From positions 1 through 64,000 of the forward strand of contig NZ_JAKILD010000021.1 of NCBI RefSeq assembly GCF_023283825.1: a stretch of 64,000 bases of DNA, read 5' to 3'. Made by a program: the position numbers and the translations under genes. Under the pieces are notes generated by a model, which saw only the letters and a list, made by a program, of their open reading frames with translations, had not been told where the DNA came from and did no database searches. This document shows, piece by piece, positions 48,393-56,896 of the stretch. How positions within the stretch are numbered: position 1 is the first letter of the stretch; each line of letters begins with the position of its first letter. This DNA is from Shewanella olleyana. Its GTDB lineage: Bacteria; Pseudomonadota; Gammaproteobacteria; Enterobacterales; Shewanellaceae.

Positions 48393-49962
48393 ACGTACTC
48401 ATCTTCATCCTGACAGTCCTTTATTGTTTTCCGATCATCGTAAACCCATGACTCGCCGCGAGTTCATCTCAACCGGGCTAGCGAAAGGTGGCCAAGCGGT
48501 TGCGGGTTTATCATTAATGAGCATGTTTGCGAACCCAAACCAAGCCAATGCCGTTTTATCATCAGACTTAGAAGCACTTAGAGACTCGTGCGGGATAAGC
48601 GTTCAAGGCGCGGGCAAAATTCCGTTTATCAGCTTTGATTTAGCGGGCGGAGCTAATATCGCAGGCTCAAATGTATTGGTTGGCGGCGCTGGTGGCCAGC
48701 AAGATTTTCTCTCCACCGCAGGTTATAACAAGCTAGGTTTACCCGGTGATATGGCACCCTCGATTGCAAACCCTGATGTTGGTATGTCTGATTTTATCAA
48801 TACAGATTTAGGTTTGGCTTTTCATTCTGACTCTGCATTTTTACGGGGCATTTTAGAGAAAGTATCAGCAGATACCGCATCACGAATTAACGGCGCAGTG
48901 ATCCCATGCCGCTCAGATAACGACACAGGGAATAACCCACATAACCCCATGTATGCCATTGCTGCAGCTGGGGCTAACGGCTCGTTAATGCCACTCATTG
49001 GCTCGCGCAGCACTGATTCTGGCGGCAATTCAATGGCAGCGAATAACTTCATTGACTTAAGCATGCGTCCTACCAAAATTGACCGCCCGTCAGACGTAAC
49101 AGGTTTAGTGGATGTGGGCGATTTATTCAGCCTGCTGTCACAGCGTGACGCCGTTACCGTGATGGAAAGTATTCAACGGATCAGTGCCCAAAAAATGGGA
49201 GCTGTGAATACCCAAGTGACCCGCGATGATGTCATTAAAGACTTAGTTAATTGCGGCTATGTCAAAAGTGCCGATTTAGCCGATCGATTTGGCGACCCAT
49301 CGACCCTTAACCCAGTGCTAGATCCTGATATAGTTGGCCCGAGCGGTATATTTACCATTAACGAATTTGACTCTGAATCTGAGTTTCAAAAAACCGCATC
49401 GATTATGAAGCTAGTGGTTAATGGTTTTTCTGGTGCTGGCACCGTCACTATGGGCGGCTTTGACTACCATACAGGTGAGCGCGGCACGGGTGAATTACGA
49501 GATTTACGTGCAGGTCGGTGTATGGGCGCTTGTTTAGAGTACGCTGCAAGGCGCAACCAACCTTTAATGATGTATGTGTTTAGTGATGGCTCAGTTGCTA
49601 GTAATGGCCGCATCGATGAGTCAATGGAAGGGCGAGGCAAGGGCGAATGGACTGGTGATAACTCATCAACAGGCGCATCGTTCTTTTTAGTTTATAACCC
49701 TTCAGGTAAACCACAATTGATGGGGGCTAATGCGGATCAAATGGCACAAAGCCAACAGATAGGATTTATGCGCTCTGACGCCTCAGTGGACACCGCATCA
49801 GCGCCATCGGCGAATAACGTGAACTTGTTAGTGGATACAGTGTTACTTAACTACATGGCACTTCATGGCGAACAAGGCCAGTTTAATACGGTAGCCCCAA
49901 GACAAGGTTTGGGGAACAGTACGATGCTGGATTCACTGACAGCGTTTCAACCGATTGTTTGA
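48385..49962 (+). CDS. Tat-exported DUF1501-like protein
   Basis: A 525-residue protein with a twin-arginine signal (MTRREFISTGLAKGGQAVAG, about residues 22-41) ending ANPNQANA. The body resembles DUF1501 proteins, which have an alkaline-phosphatase-like fold and lie next to planctomycete-type cytochromes: KIPFISFDLAGGANIAGSN near residue 75, NPHNPMY near residue 190 and GGFDYHTGERGTGELRDL near residue 355. AAAGGA precedes the ATG. The Tat signal implies folding in the cytoplasm, perhaps with a metal or cofactor. Assignment to DUF1501 is from motif likeness, not a search. Confidence 0.7.
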   Translation: MTKRTHLHPDSPLLFSDHRKPMTRREFISTGLAKGGQAVAGLSLMSMFANPNQANAVLSSDLEALRDSCGISVQGAGKIPFISFDLAGGANIAGSNVLVGGAGGQQDFLSTAGYNKLGLPGDMAPSIANPDVGMSDFINTDLGLAFHSDSAFLRGILEKVSADTASRINGAVIPCRSDNDTGNNPHNPMYAIAAAGANGSLMPLIGSRSTDSGGNSMAANNFIDLSMRPTKIDRPSDVTGLVDVGDLFSLLSQRDAVTVMESIQRISAQKMGAVNTQVTRDDVIKDLVNCGYVKSADLADRFGDPSTLNPVLDPDIVGPSGIFTINEFDSESEFQKTASIMKLVVNGFSGAGTVTMGGFDYHTGERGTGELRDLRAGRCMGACLEYAARRNQPLMMYVFSDGSVASNGRIDESMEGRGKGEWTGDNSSTGASFFLVYNPSGKPQLMGANADQMAQSQQIGFMRSDASVDTASAPSANNVNLLVDTVLLNYMALHGEQGQFNTVAPRQGLGNSTMLDSLTAFQPIV

Positions 49963-49999
49963 TTGAAGCCTAGGCTTATTTTGCTGGTTGAATTGAAAG

Positions 50000-50028
50000 G
50001 CTCAGAGGTTTTCCTCTGAGCTTTTTTG
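50000..50028 (+). terminator. Terminator of the plus-strand cytochrome operon
   Basis: GCTCAGAGG and CCTCTGAGC pair around TTTT and are followed by TTTTTTG, 38 bases after the stop codon: a canonical rho-independent terminator. Confidence 0.92.
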
Positions 50029-50091
50029 TTTGGTATTTTTATATGATTTAGTGATTCGACAGTTAGTTATATGAAAGTCAAAATCTAAATC

Positions 50092-50664
50092 AAGGTCGTG
50101 GCGCTTCGCCCACACCAGACTAAAAGGGAGTGAACTGCGACTCCCTCTTACTTTTTGCTAAGAGCTACACCCCGCAGCTCCGGCGAAATTTAAACAGCAA
50201 AATTTCCAACGGAGAATCATCCAGCTTCAAACTTCATTTTGAGCCCGCTTCAGCAAGCTACAAAAATCACTAACGCTTACGATGGGGCGTCCCTTCCCCT
50301 CGAAATCTAGCCAGACATCCATGTCTGGACTCACGCGATTTTCTTGCCTACCTCAATTCAAATTGGACATTCATAGTCTACAACATCACTTAATGACTTT
50401 AGCTAAAACAAATGAATCTGCGGGCACAAAGAATCCCGTTGAAATTGCTGAAATGCGTTGAAGAAAATAGCGTAAGCCTGACAGGACGTCAGGCTAGCTT
50501 TAGTTGGCCATGGATGGCCAGTCTAAAGCGTTAGCTATTTTCGAATAAGCATGAGGCTTGCTCGCTTTTAAGAGCAATTTCTTAGGGGCGGCAAGGGATA
50601 TCGAAAAGGGAAATGCTGTTGTTTCCCTTTCGTCGGGTGTGGGCGAAGCGCCACGACGTTGACC
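50092..50664. repeat. Non-coding element with perfect 22-bp inverted termini and many internal hairpins
   Basis: The gap 49963-50887 has no credible gene. Within it, 50095-50116 and 50636-50657 are exact inverted copies (22 of 22), extended to 25 of 26 inward. Internal stems include 50126-50145 (GGGAGT), 50311-50328 (CCAGACAT), 50476-50494 (GCCTGAC), 50506-50519 (GGCCAT) and 50608-50627 (GGGAAA). Each terminal repeat is followed inward by a comparable hairpin. A non-autonomous mobile element (MITE- or REP-like) or a large structured RNA would both fit. No transposase is encoded. Confidence 0.7.
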
Positions 50665-50887
50665 TTAATCCAAACGAAGTTTGGAAATGAAGCAATGAAA
50701 TAGACCATTACCATAAAAGCTTGTAACCCAATATGGATACTCGTTTATTGAACAGGCCTCTGCTAGAGTGACTATTAATCAATGGGTTTGGGATAGCAAA
50801 GTTTTAAGAATGGATCTATCAAAAGTACGTGTGCGTTTTGGCTGATAGTTAAGTGCACTGATTAAATTTTATTTGAGTTGATTAACT

Positions 50888-51436
50888 ATGAAACCACGGA
50901 AATGTAAATACTGTTGTTGCGATTTTGAATCAGAAAAAGCAATGGAAACTCATCAACCAAAATGCCAAAAATTTGCTTATAGTTTGAAGCCCTCATTTAT
51001 AGAGTCGCTTCCTAAAGCTGTGAGGCAGACCCGAGCCTCTATAGTTGGAACTTATGAGTGGGCAATAAATAGCCGCAGCCCCAAAAAGTCTAACAAGCTA
51101 TATATTGAACTTAAGAGAACTTTAAGCCAAGCTGCGTTAGAGAAAGAAGTTAGGCGTTTAGAGTCAGAAGTGGTATTCAATGAAACAGCTAAGGAAATGC
51201 GGCTTAATCGTCAGGTTTTGGTTTCTAAATTACTTCAAGAGTCTATTCGTGTAACTAAACGTTTAAACGACCAGGCAGTAATTGAACAACAAAAAGCTAT
51301 AGATATTAAAAAGGAAAAGGATTACAAACGTTTATTGCAAAAGCCTGTTCAGGGAAATGCTTTATTTGGAGAGGTTAAAAAGTACAATAGACACGTTGTA
51401 TCTGGAGGTGCGTTTGGTCAAGGTAAACGGTCATAA
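50888..51436 (+). CDS. Uncharacterised zinc-finger and coiled-coil protein
   Basis: A 182-residue basic protein. The N-terminus has a C2HC-type zinc finger: Cys6, Cys9, His22 and Cys26 in CKYCCCDFESEKAMETHQPKC-like spacing. The middle is helical and Lys/Glu-rich (about residues 75-150), fitting a coiled coil, and the C-terminus is glycine-containing and basic. No family is recognised. No good ribosome binding site is seen. The A/T-rich composition and place beside the inverted-repeat element suggest recent acquisition. Nucleic-acid binding is plausible. Confidence 0.6.
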   Translation: MKPRKCKYCCCDFESEKAMETHQPKCQKFAYSLKPSFIESLPKAVRQTRASIVGTYEWAINSRSPKKSNKLYIELKRTLSQAALEKEVRRLESEVVFNETAKEMRLNRQVLVSKLLQESIRVTKRLNDQAVIEQQKAIDIKKEKDYKRLLQKPVQGNALFGEVKKYNRHVVSGGAFGQGKRS

Positions 51437-51499
51437 TTCACATAGCAAATATTTAGAGCTTGTCGCACATTATTAGCGCGTCAAATCAAGGAAGTTTCA

Positions 51500-52285
51500 A
51501 TGTTAGAAGTAGAGTCTCATGAAAAATATGGTGAGATATTAAAAGAAGCTGGTGAGCTTCTTGATAGCTATGTTATTCCTATTTTCTGTTTAGATAAGTT
51601 TGACCGTCCGGAAATGGAAGGAACAGGGTTTTTCATTGAGAAAAACCTCAGAGTTTATTTTATCACTGCATCTCACGTCATAGATGCCATTCAATTTGCT
51701 GAAAGCCGCTTTGTTATAGCATTAGAAACGGAAATTTTTTCACTGTCTTTGCTTGGTTCTAAGAGAACTGTGAAAATAGGCACTGAAGTCGCGGATAGTC
51801 AATTTGATATAGCTGCAATTCCAATCCTACCTGAAAGTAATTATTACAATCGCTGCATAAAACTAGCTATTCCTGTATCTAAAACAACTTTAAACAGGCA
51901 CTTTTCAAAAGTGGATATGCAAATTTTACAGGGTTTTCCTTCTTCTAAGAATAAAACAGCAAAGCGCCTTAATAATCAGACTAAGCACTTCTCAGGTGTA
52001 CTATGGACGTTCTCATTTAACTTCTTTCAAAACTGCGATTTTTCTAAATATAATAAAATTCCTGGTTCGCACTATCCAATACATTGGTCTAAAAAAATAA
52101 ATGGTCAAAAAACACTTAATCCTAGAGGTTGTAGTGGAGGCCCTTACTGGTTTATTCCAAATAAAAGAAAAGTTAATGAGTTCTATTTAGCTGGTGTATT
52201 TATCGAATACTATGAAAAATCGGACGTCGCTTTCGTGACAAAAATTGAACATGTAATAGAACTTGTAGAACAATTTGAGCCATAG
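51500..52285 (+). CDS. Trypsin-like serine protease domain protein
   Basis: A 261-residue protein with a chymotrypsin-fold catalytic triad: His59 in FITASHVID, Asp103 in SQFDIAAI and Ser212 in RGCSGGPYW. No signal peptide is present, so it probably works in the cytoplasm, unlike the DegP family. GGAAG lies six bases before the ATG. It follows the zinc-finger gene by 63 bases in the same direction. Cytoplasmic trypsin-like proteases of this sort often occur in accessory or defence loci, but I cannot show a defence role here. Confidence 0.78.
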   Translation: MLEVESHEKYGEILKEAGELLDSYVIPIFCLDKFDRPEMEGTGFFIEKNLRVYFITASHVIDAIQFAESRFVIALETEIFSLSLLGSKRTVKIGTEVADSQFDIAAIPILPESNYYNRCIKLAIPVSKTTLNRHFSKVDMQILQGFPSSKNKTAKRLNNQTKHFSGVLWTFSFNFFQNCDFSKYNKIPGSHYPIHWSKKINGQKTLNPRGCSGGPYWFIPNKRKVNEFYLAGVFIEYYEKSDVAFVTKIEHVIELVEQFEP

Positions 52286-52381
52286 CAATAAACTATATTA
52301 TTAATAGAAAAACACATGATTTTGTACTTTTCAGATCAAGTCGAGACTAATACAAATAAGTGGGGAAGATCAAAATCTCTC

Positions 52382-52433
52382 CCAATTATTCCAAACATTC
52401 CAATTATTCCAATTATTCCAATTATTCCAATTA
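52382..52433. repeat. 9-bp tandem repeat near the 3' end of apbE
   Basis: Nearly six copies of CCAATTATT, one of them altered, lie 11 bases beyond the apbE stop, in the gap between apbE and the convergent protease gene. Non-coding. Confidence 0.9.
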
Positions 52434-52443
52434 ATAGTTAAAA

Positions 52444-53466
52444 CTAATTCTCTTGCAATCCCTTAGACACATGTAAGGTTTGCTGATTATCAATAATAAT
52501 CGCTTCGTATTCTGGTAGTTGGTTAATCAGTGCCATGCCTTCTTGTAAGCCTTTAACAAACACTGCGGTAGATAGGGCATCAACGTAAGTTGAGTCTTTA
52601 CCTATTATCGATACGCTAACAACCTTTCTAGCTGAATCACCCGTCTTTGGGTTAATGATGTGATGGTAACGAACGCCATCTTCTATGAAATAACGCTCAT
52701 AATCCCCTGAGGTTGAGATTGATTCATCACTTAAAGGTAGTTGCACTGCAGTTTTATCAGCGGCGCGTGGGTGTTTAATCCCCACAAACCAAGGACGGCC
52801 GCGTCTATCGCCTAATAATCCTGTGTCCCCGCCTGCACTAACAAGGGCATGTTCGACACCTGCGGCTTTTAGTATGGCGAGGCACTGCTTTACTGCATGG
52901 CCTTTGGCGATGCCGCCTAGATCTATTCTGACATCTTGGTTTTTGAATTTAACGCTAGATTGCTGTTTATTTAATATCACTGCGCGGTAATCAATGGCAT
53001 CAAGAGCTTGATGAATGTCATTGTCTGCAGGTTTTTGACCTTGGCGGTAATCATATTGATAGCCGATTGAGGCGTAGGTGATATCAAAAGTGCCTTGGGT
53101 GAGCTCTGCAATGTTGTGTGAGTCAATCAGTAAATCGAACAGCTCTTGATTGACGTTAACTGGTGCAATGCCTGCTTGTTGGTTAACCAAGCTTAGTTGA
53201 CTGTCTGCTTTGTAAGGACTCATTAACCTGTCGATACGGTTCATCTCTTGCTCGACTGCGTTAATCAGTTCAGATGCAGAGCTTGTACTTTCAATTGTCG
53301 AATCTTTATCAGCAAGCCAAAATTCAACATGGGCTTGAGTGCCCATCACTTTAAAGCTTTTTTGATGCCACTGAGCCAACGCTTGAGAAGGTAATAGCAG
53401 GCTAATAAAACATAAGCTTACCAATGAGCAGAGTTTTGGTTTGAAATTGAACATGGAGTTGAACAC
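52444..53466 (-). CDS. apbE: FAD:protein FMN transferase
   Basis: Periplasmic flavin transferase that attaches FMN covalently to Thr/Ser of target proteins such as NqrB/NqrC or other extracytoplasmic flavoproteins. Signal peptide FISLLLPSQALA without a lipobox cysteine. Family motifs: DRLMSPYKADSQLSLVN, DLGGIAKGHAVKQ, SAGGDTGLLG, HHIINPKTG and the metal-binding DALSTAVFV. At 340 residues it is complete. No Nqr gene is nearby; a possible link to the DUF3570/DUF4266/TlpA genes 13 kb away is discussed separately. Confidence 0.93.
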   Translation of the reverse strand: MFNSMFNFKPKLCSLVSLCFISLLLPSQALAQWHQKSFKVMGTQAHVEFWLADKDSTIESTSSASELINAVEQEMNRIDRLMSPYKADSQLSLVNQQAGIAPVNVNQELFDLLIDSHNIAELTQGTFDITYASIGYQYDYRQGQKPADNDIHQALDAIDYRAVILNKQQSSVKFKNQDVRIDLGGIAKGHAVKQCLAILKAAGVEHALVSAGGDTGLLGDRRGRPWFVGIKHPRAADKTAVQLPLSDESISTSGDYERYFIEDGVRYHHIINPKTGDSARKVVSVSIIGKDSTYVDALSTAVFVKGLQEGMALINQLPEYEAIIIDNQQTLHVSKGLQEN

Positions 53467-53589
53467 TCAATTCTTAATATTGTTATGTCCAATAGGGTAC
53501 TGAGTTATGGGGGATATATCTAGATTGATTTACCTTTGTTTATGATTGAAATATAGGCAATAAATCATTGGCAATAAATAAGAGCCAAT

Positions 53590-53620
53590 AAAAAACGCAC
53601 TCATGGAGTGCGTTTTTTTA
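53590..53620. terminator. Bidirectional terminator downstream of prs
   Basis: AAAAAACGCACTC pairs with GGAGTGCGTTTTTTT around a two-base loop, 24 bases after the prs stop codon. T runs are present on both strands. Confidence 0.9.
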
Positions 53621-53643
53621 CGACTAGCAAATAACTTGCTTAA

Positions 53644-54591
53644 TTAGTGACGGAACATCGCAGAAATAGACTCTTCGTTGCTTACGCGACGAATAGCTTC
53701 TGCAAGTACCGCTGACATAGTCAGCTGAGTCACTTTTTCAACTTTAAGCATTTCAGGGCTTAACGGTACAGTATCGGTGACGATAACTTCATCGATAACA
53801 GATTCAGCAATGTTAGCTGCTGCGTTGCCTGAGAATACTGGGTGAGTTGCGTAAGCAAAAACACGGTTTGCGCCATGTTCTTTTAATGCTTCAGCCGCTT
53901 TACAAAGTGTGCCGCCAGTATCGATCATGTCATCTACGATGATACAGTCACGACCTTGTACGTCACCAATGATATGCATTACCTGAGCAACGTTCGCTTG
54001 TGGGCGACGCTTATCGATAATGGCTAAGTCAGAATCATCAAGTAGTTTAGCTACGGCGCGAGCACGTACTACACCACCAATGTCTGGAGAAACCACAACT
54101 GGGTTATCAAGTTCTTTACCTAACATGTCTTCTAGTAACACTGGGCTACCAAACACGTTATCAACAGGCACATCAAAGAAACCTTGAATTTGCTCTGCGT
54201 GTAAATCACAAGTTAGTACGCGGTCAACACCAACACTGGAAAGGAAGTCTGCAACAACTTTCGCGGTGATTGGTACACGAGCACTACGTACACGACGGTC
54301 TTGGCGAGCATAACCGAAGTAAGGAATAACGGCAGTAATACGGCCTGCAGATGCACGACGTAACGCGTCAACCATAACGATAAGTTCCATTAGGTTGTCG
54401 TTAGTCGGTGCACAAGTAGACTGGATGATGAATACATCAGCACCACGTACGTTTTCATTGATTTGAACACTGATTTCACCGTCGCTGAAACGGCCTACTA
54501 CTGCATCGCCAAGTTTGCAAAATAAACGGTCGGCTATTTTTTTGGCTAGTTTAGGGGTAGCGTTACCAGCAAAGAGCTTGATATCGGGCAC
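53644..54591 (-). CDS. prs: Ribose-phosphate pyrophosphokinase
   Basis: Makes PRPP from ribose 5-phosphate and ATP, the precursor of purines, pyrimidines, histidine, tryptophan and NAD. The PRPP-binding loop is [15 protein letters not shown], and the ATP-loop FGYARQDRR and [11 protein letters not shown] are present. At 315 residues it is exactly the family length. The start is a GTG with GAGG eight bases upstream. The gene follows ispE in the same direction, as in E. coli. Confidence 0.97.
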   Translation of the reverse strand: MPDIKLFAGNATPKLAKKIADRLFCKLGDAVVGRFSDGEISVQINENVRGADVFIIQSTCAPTNDNLMELIVMVDALRRASAGRITAVIPYFGYARQDRRVRSARVPITAKVVADFLSSVGVDRVLTCDLHAEQIQGFFDVPVDNVFGSPVLLEDMLGKELDNPVVVSPDIGGVVRARAVAKLLDDSDLAIIDKRRPQANVAQVMHIIGDVQGRDCIIVDDMIDTGGTLCKAAEALKEHGANRVFAYATHPVFSGNAAANIAESVIDEVIVTDTVPLSPEMLKVEKVTQLTMSAVLAEAIRRVSNEESISAMFRH

Positions 54592-54695
54592 TTTATGAAC
54601 CTCAGGTGTTGGCTTTAATGTTAGTGGCTAAAAATGTGGATAAATAACTGTGAACTGAACAGTAAACTTTATCGTAATACACTTTTAGAAATATT

Positions 54696-55568
54696 TTAAC
54701 TTTGGCTTAATCGGGTCAACAAAGGTGACTGATTCAAGCCTTTAGCAACAAAACCTTGCATAGATTTAGGCAGTTTTGCCAGAGCATCTAACGCTGCTTG
54801 TTGCAGTTCGAACTCACCGAAGACGCATGCGCCAGTTCCGGTCATTCTTGACGGCGCATATTCTACCAGCCAGCTTAATGCATTGGCAACTTGAGGGTGC
54901 TTTTCTGCGACCAAGTTCTGACAATCATTTGTCCATTTATTATGCATTAATGTTTCTATTAATAACTTAGGCGTGTTACGGGGGAGTAGTGGATCTTGAA
55001 AAATAGCCTGAGTAGATACATGTACATTTGGCACTATGACTAAATAGTATAATTCTGGCGGTTGAACATTTACTAAACGCTCACCTACACCTTCGGCAAA
55101 AGCTGCAAAACCATTAATAAAAACAGGGACATCCGCGCCAAGTTTGAGGCCGATTTCAGCTAAAGTTTGTTGAGGTAAATTGAGTTGCCACAACTTATTT
55201 AGGGCAATTAATGTGGTCGCTGCATCTGAAGAGCCACCGCCTAAACCGCCACCCATAGGTAAGTTTTTACGTAACCAAATCTCAGCGCCGCCTTGATAAT
55301 TGCAATATTCTTGTAATGATTTTGCGGCTTTTAGAATTAAGTTATCTTTTTCTGCGACAACTTTTGATAACTCCGAATGTAACCGTATGGATTTATCTTC
55401 AGTGGGTAAAAAGTCCAAATAATCACATTGATCAACAAACTGAAACAAGGTTTGCAGTTCATGATAACCATCAGCGCGTTGACCTGTGATGTGCAAAAAT
55501 AAATTAAGCTTTGCTGGCGCAGGCCAATTTTTTGAAATGTTGGCAGTGTTGCTTGGGTTTGTGGTCAT
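54696..55568 (-). CDS. ispE: 4-diphosphocytidyl-2-C-methyl-D-erythritol kinase
   Basis: GHMP-family kinase of the MEP isoprenoid pathway. The N-terminal [27 protein letters not shown] and ATP-binding loop [17 protein letters not shown] are diagnostic; a conserved C-terminal segment contains [12 protein letters not shown]. At 290 residues it is of usual size. Lies between lolB and prs on the same strand. Confidence 0.96.
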   Translation of the reverse strand: MTTNPSNTANISKNWPAPAKLNLFLHITGQRADGYHELQTLFQFVDQCDYLDFLPTEDKSIRLHSELSKVVAEKDNLILKAAKSLQEYCNYQGGAEIWLRKNLPMGGGLGGGSSDAATTLIALNKLWQLNLPQQTLAEIGLKLGADVPVFINGFAAFAEGVGERLVNVQPPELYYLVIVPNVHVSTQAIFQDPLLPRNTPKLLIETLMHNKWTNDCQNLVAEKHPQVANALSWLVEYAPSRMTGTGACVFGEFELQQAALDALAKLPKSMQGFVAKGLNQSPLLTRLSQS

Positions 55569-55681
55569 AAAATGCTTCTTAGTGACAATATAAAGTTTGA
55601 ACGTAATTCTGGTTAACCAAATACAGGCTTTAGATAAGCTGGTTTGTAATGCCTTAACGCTATTGGGTTAACAGAATAGCG

Positions 55682-56311
55682 CTAAATAGGAGTAACCACA
55701 GGCCCTAATGCTTGCCATTGGTTTATCTGAATTTTAATTTGCACATCAGCGCGATTGATTTGTAATAACCGCGGGACACTCGCGCCGCTTTGTTGCTGGT
55801 AGCTGATAAATTTAACCTGCCAGTCTTCACCGACATCTTTACTGGTGAACGCTTTTATAGTGCCATCTTGGTTATATTCTAAAACCTGATCATCTTCAGT
55901 GACTTGACCTGTGATCCACAATGGCAATTTATTTAACGGTATTTGCATGCCACTGACGCGAGTAATTAGTTGCTGCGGATTGCTATCGGTATACGTTTTA
56001 CCTTGCACATCAATACTGGCTAAACCGTATTGAGAAGTTAATGATAATACCGTTGTACCTATCACTGTCGTGAGCTTTAACTCATCTTGCGGCTCGCTAA
56101 AGGTGTTGTCATGGAACCAAAACAAATTGGTACTGAACTTGTCTGCATCCGAGCGAAATGCAAGCTTGCCCTGTATCTCCCAGGCATTAGCTTCACTGGC
56201 TTGTGATACGTCAATATTGGTCAGAGTATGGGGAGGCTTAACCGAACAAGCTGCAAGAAAAAGACAACAAAGTAGCATTAAGCGTTGGAAGGAAAATGTT
56301 AAATATCGCAA
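55682..56311 (-). CDS. lolB: Outer-membrane lipoprotein receptor LolB
   Basis: Receives lipoproteins from LolA and inserts them in the outer membrane; relevant to the many lipoproteins encoded here. Lipobox FLAAC, then a LolB-type half-barrel with AWEIQGKLAFRSDADKFSTNLFW and ILVFEYNQ-like blocks. The best start is a TTG at 56311, since the only early ATG (codon 12) would leave too short a signal peptide. It diverges from hemA, as in E. coli. Confidence 0.9.
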   Translation of the reverse strand: MRYLTFSFQRLMLLCCLFLAACSVKPPHTLTNIDVSQASEANAWEIQGKLAFRSDADKFSTNLFWFHDNTFSEPQDELKLTTVIGTTVLSLTSQYGLASIDVQGKTYTDSNPQQLITRVSGMQIPLNKLPLWITGQVTEDDQVLEYNQDGTIKAFTSKDVGEDWQVKFISYQQQSGASVPRLLQINRADVQIKIQINQWQALGPVVTPI

Positions 56312-56535
56312 AAGAGTTCGCTACCTATATATAGTGTTGCTTTATAATACTGACCTAGACCATGATTGTAAAAATCCATTTTGATTTTTGCATTTTTATC
56401 AGGGCCTGTTGTTCTTTCGCAGTTAAGTTTTGTTCGAAATAAAAGCATTTTAGCCGAGGTGAGTGGATTGCCGCCTAGCAATCTAAGCAACTCTTTATTT
56501 ACTTCAAAGAGTAAAGCGCTTTTAGTCGAACCCTT

Positions 56536-56640
56536 CGGGCAGTGTTTGTTGACTATTTTTACTGCGTTATCGACTTTTTATGTAGAATAACTACATCACA
56601 AAGTCTCTGCCTTGTACAAATGGTCAACAATTTGCTGCAA
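56536..56640. repeat. Long imperfect palindrome between lolB and hemA
   Basis: The gap 56312-56896 has no credible gene. Centred at 56588 is a perfect hairpin ATGTAG-AATAA-CTACAT; beyond it, 56539-56580 and 56596-56638 are imperfect inverted copies of each other (for example TGTTGACTATTT against the complement of AAATGGTCAACA). A CCCTTCGGG hairpin is just outside the left arm. It could fold into a cruciform or a long RNA hairpin. I recall similar sequences scattered in Shewanella genomes but could not verify that. Confidence 0.6.
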
Positions 56641-56896
56641 AAACAACCTTAAAAGAACAACAGACCCTAACCTACAGAAGTAAATATAGTAAGAATGCTT
56701 TGCTTGTTAGGCGTTTATAGGCATCATAATGTTTAATTAAATGGGTCAAATTTCCTATCGTTTTGTTAACAAGATAGAATATTTAGAAAAAATATAGACA
56801 ATTATTCGGTTTTGTTAAGCCAATTGTGTTTTTAGTTTTGGCAATTAAGTAGAATAGCCTAATTAATGATCCCGCGAAGAACTTAAAACGAGTCAA

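Noticed and set aside
47300..49700. T-G-A-S segments in the LamG protein (YLFTGASL) and DUF1501-like protein (SSTGASFF) as ApbE flavinylation sites
   Set aside because: Both lack the aspartate three residues before the Thr, and neither sits in a known FMN-binding domain.
50040..50890. Possible CRISPR array or phage attachment site in the hairpin-rich gap
   Set aside because: The repeats are inverted, not regularly spaced direct repeats, and no cas gene, integrase or phage gene is present.
56381..56590. 69-codon plus-strand frame between lolB and hemA
   Set aside because: It has no binding site, and its end is made by the left arm of the long palindrome; it looks like chance coding in a repeat.
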